The position numbers and the translations under genes were made by a program. A stretch of DNA of 64,000 nucleotides from Gordoniibacillus kamchatkensis (lineage in GTDB: Bacteria > Bacillota > Bacilli > Paenibacillales > NBRC-103111): positions 53,195-117,194 of the forward strand of contig NZ_JXAK01000015.1 in the NCBI RefSeq assembly GCF_000829455.1, read 5' to 3'. Under the pieces are notes generated by a model. It was given only the letters and a program-made list of their open reading frames with translations, was not told where the DNA came from and ran no database searches. Positions 23,780 through 32,643 of this stretch are shown in pieces. The stretch's first letter is position 1, and every line of letters starts with the position of its first letter.

Positions 23780-25105
23780 TTATCGAGCCGAGGCGGCGAT
23801 CAGAGCGGTCAACCGCCGCAAGCTGTCAAGCTCCTCGATCCGTTCCAACGTATCCAGCAATTCCGCGCTTCGTTCCTGCCCAAGTACCGGCACAGTCAAT
23901 TTCATAAACTTGCCCTTCTTCTGTTCCGCCGTCAGCGGAAAGTCGTAATCGCCCTTTGCCTGCTTCACGTCCGAGACGTAGCGGGCCCCGTCCGTAGTGC
24001 GGATTTCCACGCGGCTTAACGCCTTTTGCGGGAATTCCCGGTTCAGCCCGGGATCGACTTGCGCCTCCATCTTGCCCATCAGCTTCAGCACTTCCGGATT
24101 GCGCAGCTCGTGCAGCACTTGCTCCGGACCGACTTCGCCGAACACAAGACGGCAAGCCGCCGGGAAAAACAAGTGGTACTGCGCTTCCTCCGTACTTGCC
24201 GGAGGCGTTTGCTGCAGCCGGGCCGATTCGGCAAACGTATAAATGATCATCGCTTCAATCTCCCGGTAGGGCAAACGATGCTGCCGCATCATATCGTCGA
24301 TCGCCTCCACGGCCGGCTGGGCCCAGCGGCAGCACGCATGCGGCTTGTAATAGAGCTGATGAATGCGATAACTCCCACCCAGTTCGTCTGTCAAGCTGGT
24401 CGTGTCCTCCAGCGTAAATAAAGAAGGGATGCCGGTAAAACCTTCCGCTGCCAAATAAGCCGAACTAATGCCTGTCATGCTGCCCCAGCCGATTCCGTCC
24501 TTGACCATCGATGGCGTATCGATGCAGCGCATCATTGGCGAATACGTGGAATGGTACTCCGCAACGCCGAGCGCGTGCTCGATTTGCCGCCCCTTAAGTC
24601 CGAGCAGGCACGCGGCGGCCGCCGCGGCGCCGAGCGCCCCCCACGACCCCGTGCAGTGATACTCCGGCCGCAACCGGTGGGCGAGCATCCCGGCCCGTAT
24701 GCCCACTTCATATCCTACGAGCAGTGCTGACAGAAATTGCCTGCCGTCAGCCCCCGCATCTTCCGCCGCGGCGAGCGCCGCCGGAAATACGACCGCCCCC
24801 GGATGGCCCTTGACGAGCCGATGGCCGTCGTCGAGATCGAGCGAGTTGGCTAGCGTGGCGTTGACGAGCGCGGCCCCTGCCGGGCTCAGCCGTTCCGCGG
24901 CCAGAAACAGCGTACAGTCGCCGCGACCCCATTGCCGGATCGCGAACATGCGTGTCATAGCGGCCGCCGGCGCCTGCCCGCCGGCCACCGTGCAGCCTAC
25001 GATGTCGATCAACGCTTCCTTGAGCGCCCGAACGGTTGCCGCATCGCACAGTTCGATGGATTCCGTTTCCACATAAGAGACGACTTTATCGTTTAAACGA
25101 GTCAT
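23780..25105 (-). CDS. MmgE/PrpD family protein
   Basis: 441 residues, the family of 2-methylcitrate dehydratase, cis-aconitate decarboxylase and iminodisuccinate epimerase. Visible: IVGCTVAGGQAPAA, SLDLDDGHRLVKGHPGAVV (active-site Asp/His region), HCTGSWGALGAAAAAACLLG, PHACCRWAQPAVEAI and the C-terminal EIRTTDG. Family members carry out dehydration, decarboxylation or epimerisation of polycarboxylates. Here, next to an OpuC-type importer, it probably acts on a carboxylated substrate, but the reaction cannot be named. It is 29 bases after the binding protein, in the same operon. Confidence 0.85.
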   Translation of the reverse strand: MTRLNDKVVSYVETESIELCDAATVRALKEALIDIVGCTVAGGQAPAAAMTRMFAIRQWGRGDCTLFLAAERLSPAGAALVNATLANSLDLDDGHRLVKGHPGAVVFPAALAAAEDAGADGRQFLSALLVGYEVGIRAGMLAHRLRPEYHCTGSWGALGAAAAAACLLGLKGRQIEHALGVAEYHSTYSPMMRCIDTPSMVKDGIGWGSMTGISSAYLAAEGFTGIPSLFTLEDTTSLTDELGGSYRIHQLYYKPHACCRWAQPAVEAIDDMMRQHRLPYREIEAMIIYTFAESARLQQTPPASTEEAQYHLFFPAACRLVFGEVGPEQVLHELRNPEVLKLMGKMEAQVDPGLNREFPQKALSRVEIRTTDGARYVSDVKQAKGDYDFPLTAEQKKGKFMKLTVPVLGQERSAELLDTLERIEELDSLRRLTALIAASAR

Positions 25106-25133
25106 GTACGTTCTCCTTAAACGGCAAGCGCGG

Positions 25134-26129
25134 CTATTGCTTGATCAGCTGCGCCGAAACGAGCCACTGTCTGGCAACTTCGGCAACGTCTTTATGCTCG
25201 ACGTCGACGGTATAGTTCAATTTGATCATCGTGTCCGTATTGAGCTTGTCGGAGAGCTTGTTGAGCAAGTCGGCCAAGCTGGGGTTTTTGTCCAGCGCCG
25301 CCTGTCTGACTACAGGCGCGGCATTGTACGCCGGGAAAAACATTTTGTCGTCCTGCAGCGCCACCAGATCGAAGCCTTTAATGCGGCCGTCCGTCGCAAA
25401 ACCGACCGATACGTCGACCTGCTTGTCTTTCAGCGCGTTATACAACAGACCGGAGTCCATCTTGACCACGTTTTTCGCCGGGAACGAAAAGCCGTATTTT
25501 TTCTCCACGCCTTTCATGCCGTCTTCGCGGGCGTAAAACTCCGCATTCGAGGCGAACTTCAGCTTGTCCCCGTTTTTCTGCATATACTGGGCCAGATCCG
25601 ATATGCTTTTGATGCCGAGCTCTTTCGCCTGATCCCCGCGCATCAAAATCGCATACGTGTTATTGAAGTCTGCTTTGTTCAGCCAAGCGAGCTTGTTTTC
25701 CTTGTCCTTCGTTTTGACTTTGTCGTAAGCTTTAGCAGGGTCCGTTTCCGCCGGCTGCTTTTGATAAACGACAAGGGCCGTGCCGGTATATTCCCAGTAC
25801 ATATCGATTTGCCCGTTCTCCAGCGCATTGCGGACGACCGTGCTGCCCATGTTGCTCGCTTCCTCTACGGGATAGCCGTTTTCCTTCAAGTAAATCGAAG
25901 TCATTTTCGACAAAATTTGCTGCTCCGTAAAGTCTTTGCCGCCGATGACCACTTTCCCTTTGCTCGCGCCGCCGTCCTGCTTTGCGGGCTCCGCTTTGCC
26001 CGGCTCCGTCTTGGACGGTTCCGTCTTCCCCTGCGTTCCCGTATTCGCAGTTCCGCATGCAGCGAGCATCATCATGGCGAGCAACAAGGTAAGGAGGATT
26101 GCCGCATACTTTTTCCCATATTTGTTCAT
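25134..26129 (-). CDS. OpuC-type substrate-binding lipoprotein (glycine betaine/choline family)
   Basis: 331 residues. The signal peptide has a lipobox (LLAMMMLAACGT), followed by a Lys/Glu/Pro-rich linker. The OpuAC fold begins KVVIGGKDFTEQQILSKM, with SNMGSTVVRNALENGQIDMYWEYTGTALV typical of osmoprotectant binding proteins. The family binds quaternary ammonium compounds through an aromatic box; I see Trp/Tyr in MYWEYTG, but ligand residues cannot be fixed by eye. Its place in a sigma-54 catabolic operon suggests nutrient uptake rather than osmoprotection. Confidence 0.88.
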   Translation of the reverse strand: MNKYGKKYAAILLTLLLAMMMLAACGTANTGTQGKTEPSKTEPGKAEPAKQDGGASKGKVVIGGKDFTEQQILSKMTSIYLKENGYPVEEASNMGSTVVRNALENGQIDMYWEYTGTALVVYQKQPAETDPAKAYDKVKTKDKENKLAWLNKADFNNTYAILMRGDQAKELGIKSISDLAQYMQKNGDKLKFASNAEFYAREDGMKGVEKKYGFSFPAKNVVKMDSGLLYNALKDKQVDVSVGFATDGRIKGFDLVALQDDKMFFPAYNAAPVVRQAALDKNPSLADLLNKLSDKLNTDTMIKLNYTVDVEHKDVAEVARQWLVSAQLIKQ

Positions 26130-26161
26130 GTATTACCCCTCCGTTTTTCACTGTGAAATGA

Positions 26162-26902
26162 TTATAGCGTTTCCAAATTTCTTTGCAGGCCTTTCGGAAT
26201 GACAACGCGTTCCAACTTTCCCAGCACGAAATCAATGATAACCGCGAGCACCATGACAGGCAATGCGCCGGCCAGCATAATCCCGGTATCGTATAAGGAG
26301 ATGCCGGTAAAGATGAAATCGCCCAAACCACCTCCTCCAATAAGAAATGCCAGCGTCGCCGTGCCGACGTTGATCACGATCGACGTGCGGATGCCTGCCA
26401 GAATGGCGTACGAAGCGTTTGGCAGTTCAAGCTTCCAAAAAATTTGCCCCGGCGACATGCCCATTCCTTTGCCCGCATCCAAAATGGACGGACTTACGTT
26501 CTCCAGTCCGGCAATCGTGTTGCGCAAAATCGGCAAGAGCGAATTGATCCAAAGAGCAAACACGGCAGTCTGATAGCCGATGCCCAAATAGCTCATCACC
26601 AGGGCCAGTATCGCCAAGCTCGGAATCGTCTGTCCCAAATTGGCGAAATTGGTGGCGATCCACTGCAGCTTCCGAAACCGCTCCCTGGTCACGATAATGC
26701 CTGCCGGAACGGCTGCGGCGACGGCCAGCAGGGCCGACAGCCCGACCAGCTGCAAATGCTGCAGCAACAAATAGATCAGGTCGCCGGGCCGGTCGATCAT
26801 CAATTGAAACGAGCCCGCAGCGAACGCCCAGACGACCACGCCGGCAATCACGAGCAGCAAACCGGCTTTGACGACTTTCTCCGTAAACGATCGTTTTTTC
26901 AT
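26162..26902 (-). CDS. OpuC-type ABC transporter permease
   Basis: 246 residues, about six membrane helices. The EAA-like loop reads DAGKGMGMSPGQIFWKLELPNA, and GTATLAFLIGGGGLGDFIFTGI is characteristic of the ProW/OpuCB/OpuCD permeases. It has a start ATG at 26902 and lies 22 bases downstream of the ATPase gene and 32 before the binding protein. It pairs with the second permease at 27947 to form the heterodimeric channel. Confidence 0.9.
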   Translation of the reverse strand: MKKRSFTEKVVKAGLLLVIAGVVVWAFAAGSFQLMIDRPGDLIYLLLQHLQLVGLSALLAVAAAVPAGIIVTRERFRKLQWIATNFANLGQTIPSLAILALVMSYLGIGYQTAVFALWINSLLPILRNTIAGLENVSPSILDAGKGMGMSPGQIFWKLELPNASYAILAGIRTSIVINVGTATLAFLIGGGGLGDFIFTGISLYDTGIMLAGALPVMVLAVIIDFVLGKLERVVIPKGLQRNLETL

Positions 26903-26924
26903 ACTCTCACCTCTTGCTCGCCGC

Positions 26925-27926
26925 TCATACCGACGATTTCAACTCGAAGGGATGGATGTCCGCCAAAGCCTCGAAATCATGCAAGTTCAACAGCCCGACA
27001 TGGTTGTTCTTGCTGTCTGCGACGACCGCTTCCCCCGTCGGCGATGACAGGATGACGGAAAGAGCGGTGCGGAGATTCGTTTCCATGTCGATGGTCGGAG
27101 AACCGGAATGCCTGGCGTCGCCGTTCAGTTTGCGCGGGTGCTTTAATTTGAAAAACAGATCGTGCACCGTCAGCAGCGTCAGCCGCTTCAAAGCGCGGTC
27201 GCCGCCGACGAAGTCTTCCACAAACTCATCTTTCGGATTGGACAAAATTTCGTCCGGCGTCCCGTACTGCATCAGCTGCCCCGCTTTGAAAATGGCGATT
27301 TTGTCGCCAAGGCGAATCGCTTCGTCAATGTCGTGGCTGACGAACAGGATCGTCTTCTTGACATTTTGCTGGATGCGTAAAAATTCGTTCTGAATCCGTT
27401 CGCGCATGATCGGGTCCAGCGCCCCGAACGGCTCGTCCATCAGCATGACCGGCGGGTCGGCCGCCAGCGCCCTGGCTACGCCGATCCGCTGCTGTTGGCC
27501 TCCGGAAAGCTCCCAAGGATACCTTTTGCGGTATTCATCCGGGTTAAGTCCCATCAACTCCATCAGCTCGTCGTAACGGTTTTGCATTTTTTTCCGATCC
27601 CACCCGAGCAGCTTCGGCACGACGCAAATATTTTGCTCGATCGTCATGTTCGGAAACAGCCCGATTTGCTGAATGACGTACCCGATCGAACGGCGCAGCT
27701 CGATCGTGTCGAACGACTCGATGCTTTTCCCGTTCACGTGGATCGCTCCGCCGCTCAGCGGGATAAGCCGGTTGACCATTCGCAGCAGCGTCGTTTTGCC
27801 GCAGCCGGAGGGGCCGAGAAACACGCAAATTTGGCCTTCCTCTACGTGGAGGTTAATGCGGTCTACGGCCTTGACTTTTTTGTCGGCGCTTTCATAAATC
27901 TTGGTCGCGTTGTCAAAAACGATCAT
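26925..27926 (-). CDS. OpuC-type ABC transporter ATPase with C-terminal CBS segment
   Basis: 333 residues. Walker A GPSGCGKTT, Q-loop IQQIGLFPN, signature LSGGQQQR, Walker B VMLMDEPFGALDP, and H-loop SHDIDEA. After about residue 240 there is a shorter CBS-like segment (GSPTIDMETNLRTALSVIL, GEAVVADSKNNHVGLLNLHD), which in OpuA/OpuC ATPases senses ionic strength or nucleotides. Only one CBS repeat is recognisable; two are usual in OpuCA. It energises import through the two flanking permeases. Confidence 0.92.
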   Translation of the reverse strand: MIVFDNATKIYESADKKVKAVDRINLHVEEGQICVFLGPSGCGKTTLLRMVNRLIPLSGGAIHVNGKSIESFDTIELRRSIGYVIQQIGLFPNMTIEQNICVVPKLLGWDRKKMQNRYDELMELMGLNPDEYRKRYPWELSGGQQQRIGVARALAADPPVMLMDEPFGALDPIMRERIQNEFLRIQQNVKKTILFVSHDIDEAIRLGDKIAIFKAGQLMQYGTPDEILSNPKDEFVEDFVGGDRALKRLTLLTVHDLFFKLKHPRKLNGDARHSGSPTIDMETNLRTALSVILSSPTGEAVVADSKNNHVGLLNLHDFEALADIHPFELKSSV

Positions 27927-27946
27927 CTGTTATCACCTTCCTTCTT

Positions 27947-28603
27947 TTACGATGAAGCTTTATTTTTGACAGGCTGCACTTTCGTCTGGACCCGGCCTAA
28001 CGCGTAGTCGACGGCGATCGCCAGCACCGATACGGATATCGCGCCGGCTTGCACCATGACCGCATAGCTCGTCGAGATGCCGCGTGAAATATAGACGCCG
28101 AGCCCGCCTGCGCCGATATAAGCGGCAATGGCTCCAATGCCGATCGTCAGCACAACCGCAATGCGCACGCCCGCCATAATGACCGGAAACGCGAGCGGTA
28201 TTTCCACTTTTCGGAGCCGCTGCCACGTCGTCATGCCCATGCCGATCGCGGCGTCGCGCAAGCTGGCGTCGACGTTCTTGATCGCGATATACGTGTTGCG
28301 GATAATCGGCAGCTGCGAGTACAGGACAAGAGCGATAAAAGCCGGTAAAAATCCGATCCCCTGATGAATGAGCGACAGGACGGGGATCATAATGCCGAAG
28401 AGCGCCATGCTCGGTATCGTCATAATAATTCCGGCTACCGCGAGCACGAGATTCGCCAGCGTTTCCCGCTGCGTAATGTAGATGCCGAACGGCACTCCCG
28501 TCAGTATCGCGACGATGACGGCAGAGCCTACCAATTGAATGTGCTGCCATGTCATGCCCAGCAAATGATTCCAGTTGTCCGCGAAAAATTGAACCAGGCT
28601 CAT
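27947..28603 (-). CDS. OpuC-type ABC transporter permease, first gene of the sigma-54 operon
   Basis: 218 residues, about six helices, with DAAIGMGMTTWQRLRKVEIPLA (ATPase-docking loop) and IGAIAAYIGAGGLGVYISRGI (family signature). AAAGGAGG precedes the ATG at 28603. The upstream region carries, in order of transcription, an AT-rich dyad (28738-28767), the sigma-54 promoter (28666-28681) and a cre box (28620-28634). Nine genes follow in the same direction with gaps of 0-50 bases. Confidence 0.9.
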   Translation of the reverse strand: MSLVQFFADNWNHLLGMTWQHIQLVGSAVIVAILTGVPFGIYITQRETLANLVLAVAGIIMTIPSMALFGIMIPVLSLIHQGIGFLPAFIALVLYSQLPIIRNTYIAIKNVDASLRDAAIGMGMTTWQRLRKVEIPLAFPVIMAGVRIAVVLTIGIGAIAAYIGAGGLGVYISRGISTSYAVMVQAGAISVSVLAIAVDYALGRVQTKVQPVKNKASS

Positions 28604-28619
28604 ATGACATCCTCCTTTC

Positions 28620-28634
28620 TTTACAGCGCTTTCA
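28620..28634 (-). promoter_or_regulatory. cre box downstream of the sigma-54 promoter
   Basis: Minus strand ATGAAAGCGCTGTAA, 13 of 15 positions of the CcpA site WTGNAARCGNWWNCA. It lies about 20-35 bases downstream of the predicted start site, where a bound CcpA would act as a roadblock, giving carbon catabolite repression of the operon. Confidence 0.6.
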
Positions 28635-28665
28635 TTTCGTTAAATGTTTGTTCATTTCTATATCA

Positions 28666-28681
28666 AGCAAGAATCGTGCCA
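28666..28681 (-). promoter_or_regulatory. Sigma-54 (-24/-12) promoter
   Basis: Minus strand reads TGGCAC-GATTC-TTGCT: a full match to TGGCAC-N5-TTGCW with correct GG/GC spacing. The predicted start is near 28655, about 50 bases before the ATG of the first importer gene. The cognate sigma factor, activator and kinase are encoded at the far end of the same gene block. Confidence 0.85.
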
Positions 28682-28737
28682 ACAACAAAAGAGGCGGCAA
28701 ATCCGGCATCAGCTCGAATTGCGCTGCAATCAAACGC

Positions 28738-28767
28738 AAATTTTTTTGTCATGTTGTAAAAAAATTT
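28738..28767. promoter_or_regulatory. AT-rich inverted repeat, candidate activator binding site
   Basis: AAATTTTTTT, 10-base spacer GTCATGTTGT, AAAAAAATTT: a perfect 10-bp inverted repeat centred about 98 bases upstream of the predicted sigma-54 start site, a normal distance for an NtrC-type upstream activating sequence. It could also be a bend or a fossil terminator. Confidence 0.4.
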
Positions 28768-28947
28768 TGCCTGCCGGTATTCCCGCGAAGTGCTGCGCGC
28801 CAAGTAAGTGCGGATTGCCGCCTGCACGACGCGGTCGCGCACCGCTTGCACCACCTTCTGATTGAATACGCTCGGGATAATGTAATGCTTGTTTCTTTGA
28901 TCGAGGCGATCGCCATGTTTCGCACCCCACATCGCTTTCCCCTCCAT

Positions 28948-29495
28948 GTGATTGTTGCCATTACGCTTAACAGACCATAAGCAATTCGCGTGCCGGCTCC
29001 ATCAGCGGTTCAGCTTCTTCGTCCAAAATCCGCCGACGAAGCGGTACGCTTCATAACAGCAAGGCTGGGGATAACACTGCATCAAACAAGCGGAGAAAAA
29101 AGATTGCTCCTTTCTTTGGGATGCTGCGGCCCAGCCGGCCTTTGCAGAGTTACCTCAGCTAACCGAATGTCTTGTTTATCAGCCATGCCCTCATGGTGAA
29201 TGTGTCGGACGGTTCGATGGATAATATCTGGAATTATGAGCTCCGAATCCGGCCTACGGTCCCAAACAGATGGCGTTATAAGCTGTAATATAGCCCGTGT
29301 TCGTTAAATAGCGGCTTAGCGGACGCTGACTTTGAGCCAAAATGGAACAACCGGCTATTACCGCCTCGAAGGTCGTTCCATGCGAATTTTCGTCGCTATG
29401 TAGGGAATAGTCGGTCCTTACACGTTCATTCCGTCAAATCGGCGCTTAATAGCGCCCCGCTTGACGCTGCATAGCGAATCGGTTCTTTAAACGGA
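28948..29495. other. Non-coding stretch with fragmentary coding traces
   Basis: No credible gene. On the minus strand around 29010-29050 a few codons read YEAYRFVGGFWTKKLNR, a possible gene-tail fossil. At 29344-29352 and 29371-29379 an inverted repeat GGAACAACC / GGTCGTTCC (8 of 9) flanks 18 bases. Two similar motifs, TAGCGGCTTAGCGGACGCTG (29310 region) and its partial relatives near 29440-29480, suggest dispersed intergenic repeat units. Confidence 0.35.
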
Positions 29496-29627
29496 ACAGG
29501 CGGAACAGTTAGGCAGACGGACAGACAAAACAGACGGACAGGCGGAGTAGATGAAGCAGACAAACAGACGACAGACGGGGGACGGCAGACGAAGCAGACT
29601 GCAGAAGGACAGACGGAACATACTGGA
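29496..29627. repeat. Low-complexity CAGAC-rich tract
   Basis: About 130 bases almost free of T on the plus strand, with roughly nine irregularly spaced CAGAC pentamers (for example GCAGACGGACAGAC). It is not regular enough for a CRISPR array or tandem array. Its complement gives Cys/Ser/Val-rich open frames that look spurious. Confidence 0.7.
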
Positions 29628-29860
29628 ACGAAAGCACAAACTACCAGCCGGAACAATGCCGGCAAGTATCCCCCGGCACCGGCCAGCAACGCCTTTTTCT
29701 CGATAAGCAAAACTCCTATTCGGAGAACTTTCCACAAAGGCATGACTCTGCGTAAGCGGAAGCTTTTCATGCCGTAAGGAATGCTCTCCTCATCGCTTTA
29801 TCGCTATAGAAAACTTAAACATTCCTTATGGCGCAGTTTACATTGGTTGAGGCTTAACTG

Positions 29861-30037
29861 GAATTCCTCCTGTTCATGCTGCTGTATGAAACGATGTTAT
29901 TCAGTTGCATGGAAAACCTACCGCTATTTTCAACGAATTCCGACGATGTAGGGACATAAAGCCCAATTTACAGGAGGTTTTCCCGTTACCCTACCTTATA
30001 TCGAGATTCTGATCAAAATTAACAGGAGGATTTCCTG
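29861..30037. repeat. Cluster of four related palindromic-half motifs
   Basis: AACAGGAGGATTTCC at 30021-30035; ACAGGAGGTTTTCC at 29970-29983; the reverse complement of AACAGGAGGAATTCC at 29860-29874; and GGAAAACCTACC (29911-29922) as a degenerate reverse copy. Two copies are in each orientation within 180 bp, so the block can fold on itself. They contain SD-like GGAGG but no gene follows. The block resembles a dispersed intergenic element. Confidence 0.5.
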
Positions 30038-30116
30038 CAACAGTCGACGGTCAGGAGACCAGGGTCGTTCCCGCTAAGCAACGATGTTTTTACACTGTGT
30101 TTTTCTCACCAGCAAA

Positions 30117-30152
30117 AAACGAAGACGCGACCGGTCGGCCGCGTCTTCGTTT
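30117..30152 (-). terminator. Terminator of the inositol operon
   Basis: Perfect 13-bp stem AAACGAAGACGCG / CGCGTCTTCGTTT with a 10-base loop. In the minus-strand direction the right arm runs into TTTTTTGC. It lies 33 bases past the iolA stop. Confidence 0.9.
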
Positions 30153-30184
30153 ACTGCATCTGCTTTAACGGATGAAACGGTACA

Positions 30185-31642
30185 TCAGCCCGGATAGCGG
30201 GCCACCACCATTTTCTTGCGCGTATAAAACTCTACCCCGTCTTTGCCGTTGGCGTGCAAATCGCCGTAAAACGATTTCTTGTACCCCGAGAACGGGAAGA
30301 AAGCCATCGGCGCCGGAACTCCGACGTTCACCCCGAGCATGCCGGCATCCATGTTCTCGCGAAACTCCCGAACCGCTTTCGCGCTGTCCGTGTAAATGCA
30401 GCCGCCGTTGGCAAATTCGGATTCGTTGGCTATGGCGATCGCTTCGGCCAGCGTATCCACGCGAATGACCTGGAGCACCGGCGCAAAAATTTCGTCGTTC
30501 CATATCGTCATGCCAGGCGCCGCCTCGTCGAACAGCGTTGGCCCGAGGAAATACCCTTCGCCCTGAGCGGCCTCGTGCGCTCTACCGTCCAGCACGAGCT
30601 TCGCTCCTTCCGATATGCCCTGTTCAATGTACTTGACCGTTCTTTCCTTGTGCGAATCGCGGATGACAGGGCCCAGGAACACGTTCTCCTGCAAGCCGTT
30701 GCCGACCTTCAGCCCTTTAGCCGTCTCCGTCAGACGCCGCACCAGCTCATCCGCAATACTGCCGACCGCTACGACGACGGATGCGGCCATGCAGCGCTCC
30801 CCGGCGGAGCCGAATGCGGCGTTCGTAATCTCTTTGACCGCGAGCTCGAGATTGGCATCGGGCATGACGATCGAATGGTTTTTCGCGCCGCCGAGCGCCT
30901 GCACCCTTTTGCCGTGAGCCGCTGCCGTTTTATAGACGTATTCGGCCACCGGCTGCGAGCCGACGAAGGAGATCGCGTTCACGCCCGGGTGCTCGAGCAG
31001 CCCGTTCACGACGTCGTGGGCGCCGTGCACGATGTTGAACACGCCTTGCGGCAAGCCCGCTTCCGCCAGCAGCTCGGCCAAACGGCCTGCCAGCAGAGGC
31101 GTTCTCTCCGACGGCTTCAGCACGAACGTATTGCCGCACGCAATCGCGAGCGGGAACATCCAGCAAGGAACCATCATCGGGAAGTTGAATGGCGTAATGC
31201 CGCCGACAACGCCGACAGGGTACCGGTACATGCCCGACTCCAAACCTGTAGCGATATCCGGCAAAACGCTGCCCATCATGAGGGAAGGCACCCCTGCGGC
31301 GAACTCCACGCACTCGATGCCGCGCAGCACTTCCCCGTGCGCCTCGCCGTAGCTTTTGCCGTTTTCTTTCGTAACGAGCTCGGCCAGTTCCTGCCAATGA
31401 TCGACGAGCAGCTGCTGATATTTGAACAAAATGCGCGCGCGCTTCGGCACCGCGACGTTTTTCCAGTCCCGGAAAGCGTCTCTTGCGGCTTGCACGGCCC
31501 GATCCAGATCGGCGCGCGACGAGATCGGCACCCGCGCGATCGTTTCGCCGGTTGCCGGATTCGGCACGTCGTCCACCCGGCTTGCGGCTGCTTCGACCCA
31601 CTGTCCGCCGATATAATTTTTCAATATTGCCCGTTGTGTCAT
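30185..31642 (-). CDS. iolA: Methylmalonate-semialdehyde dehydrogenase (acylating) IolA/MmsA
   Basis: 485 residues; oxidises malonate semialdehyde to acetyl-CoA in myo-inositol breakdown (and methylmalonate semialdehyde in valine breakdown). Visible: [20 protein letters not shown], the NAD-site stretch, [16 protein letters not shown], and the catalytic Cys in [12 protein letters not shown], as in MmsA. The length is normal. The ATG at 31642 overlaps the stop of iolC (ATGA). It is the last gene of the operon, followed by a strong terminator. The family assignment is firm; which substrate matters here follows from the iolBCD neighbours. Confidence 0.93.
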   Translation of the reverse strand: MTQRAILKNYIGGQWVEAAASRVDDVPNPATGETIARVPISSRADLDRAVQAARDAFRDWKNVAVPKRARILFKYQQLLVDHWQELAELVTKENGKSYGEAHGEVLRGIECVEFAAGVPSLMMGSVLPDIATGLESGMYRYPVGVVGGITPFNFPMMVPCWMFPLAIACGNTFVLKPSERTPLLAGRLAELLAEAGLPQGVFNIVHGAHDVVNGLLEHPGVNAISFVGSQPVAEYVYKTAAAHGKRVQALGGAKNHSIVMPDANLELAVKEITNAAFGSAGERCMAASVVVAVGSIADELVRRLTETAKGLKVGNGLQENVFLGPVIRDSHKERTVKYIEQGISEGAKLVLDGRAHEAAQGEGYFLGPTLFDEAAPGMTIWNDEIFAPVLQVIRVDTLAEAIAIANESEFANGGCIYTDSAKAVREFRENMDAGMLGVNVGVPAPMAFFPFSGYKKSFYGDLHANGKDGVEFYTRKKMVVARYPG

Positions 31643-32643
31643 AGATCGTTCCTCCCGGAATGCTGAGCGATAACCGCTTCGATTTGCTCTACTGTCGGCA
31701 TGGCGTCAGAGCAGCTGTGGCTGGACACGACGATCGACGCGGAAGCGCTCCCGAACTGTTGGCAGCGGTCGACGCTCCACCCCTGGAACAGACCGTATAT
31801 AAACGCGCCCGCGAACGAATCCCCCGCGCCGAACGTTTTGACGACATTCGCCGGGAACGTCCCCGCCCGGTACGTTTTGCCGTCTTTCGTAAAAGCGATC
31901 GACCCTTTCGAGCCGTGCTTCACCAGGACAAGCCGGGCTTTGCAGCGGAACCACATTTCCGCCGTATACCAATCGTCGTGGCGCAGCTCCCCGAACGGCG
32001 CTTCCATCAAATCGAACTCTTCCCGCCCGGCGATGATGACGTCGCTTTTCTCCGCGACCATGCGGCAATAAATGCCCGTTTCTTCAAGGGAATTCCACGA
32101 ATAAGGCCGGTAATCGACATCGAAAATGACTCGCACGCCATGCTTGACGGCGTATTCCAGCGCCATGAATACCGCTTCCCGGGAAGGGCTTTTGGCCAGC
32201 GCCGTGCCGGAAATGAGCAGCGCTTTGGCCTGCTTGATGTAATCCTCCTTCACCTCGCCCGGCGCCAGCTTCAAATCGGCGGCATTGTCCCGGTACATGA
32301 GAATGCTGCAGTCTTGCGGCGAGCGAATTTCCGTGAACGCGAGACCCGTCACGCTGCCTGTCCGGTCCGTAACGACATTGTCCGTGTTGATGCCCTCTTT
32401 GGTTAAATACTGCCGAATGAATCGGCCGAACTGGTCGTCGGCCACTTTCCCGACAAAGCCCGTCCTTACCCCGAGTCTGGCGGCAGCAATCGCGATATTG
32501 GCCGGAGATCCGCCCAAGTACTTCGTAAACGTGAGCGTCTCCTCCATCGGTCTGTTGATTTCATTGGCGTTCATATCGATGCACAGCCGTCCGAGAGCAA
32601 TCAGGTCGAGCGGCCGGTCGGCGGGAAATGAAATGAGGCTCAT
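31639..32643 (-). CDS. iolC: 5-dehydro-2-deoxygluconokinase IolC
   Basis: About 334 residues, PfkB-type sugar kinase that phosphorylates 5-dehydro-2-deoxy-D-gluconate at O6. Signature one: [16 protein letters not shown]; signature two with catalytic Asp: [16 protein letters not shown]. The N-terminus [21 protein letters not shown] matches IolC. I use the ATG at 32643, overlapping the iolB stop as ATGA; an in-frame start at 32679 lies inside iolB. It is translationally coupled on both sides. Confidence 0.92.
   Translation of the reverse strand: MSLISFPADRPLDLIALGRLCIDMNANEINRPMEETLTFTKYLGGSPANIAIAAARLGVRTGFVGKVADDQFGRFIRQYLTKEGINTDNVVTDRTGSVTGLAFTEIRSPQDCSILMYRDNAADLKLAPGEVKEDYIKQAKALLISGTALAKSPSREAVFMALEYAVKHGVRVIFDVDYRPYSWNSLEETGIYCRMVAEKSDVIIAGREEFDLMEAPFGELRHDDWYTAEMWFRCKARLVLVKHGSKGSIAFTKDGKTYRAGTFPANVVKTFGAGDSFAGAFIYGLFQGWSVDRCQQFGSASASIVVSSHSCSDAMPTVEQIEAVIAQHSGRNDL

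Larger units (their letters stand above)
28663..28947 (-). pseudogene. Remnant of a malic-enzyme-like C-terminus
   Basis: An open frame whose middle part, RNKHYIIPSVFNQKVVQAV and RDRVVQAAIRTYLAR, resembles the C-terminal end of NAD(P)-dependent malic enzymes (usually ...YIIPs.Fd..V..aV...V..AA...GvAR). The preceding 500 or so residues are absent, and the sigma-54 promoter lies within the tail of the frame. There is no RBS. Identification is from memory of the family pattern only. Confidence 0.4.

Noticed and set aside
29496..29627. CAGAC repeats as a CRISPR array
   Set aside because: Units are 5-8 bases with irregular spacing, there are no spacers of constant length and no cas genes.
29426..29770. 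Cys/Val/Ser-rich minus-strand open frame in the repeat gap
   Set aside because: Made by the T-poor CAGAC tract read in reverse; no RBS and no conserved motif.
30254..31666. 470-codon plus-strand open frame opposite iolA
   Set aside because: Antisense shadow produced by codon bias in iolA.
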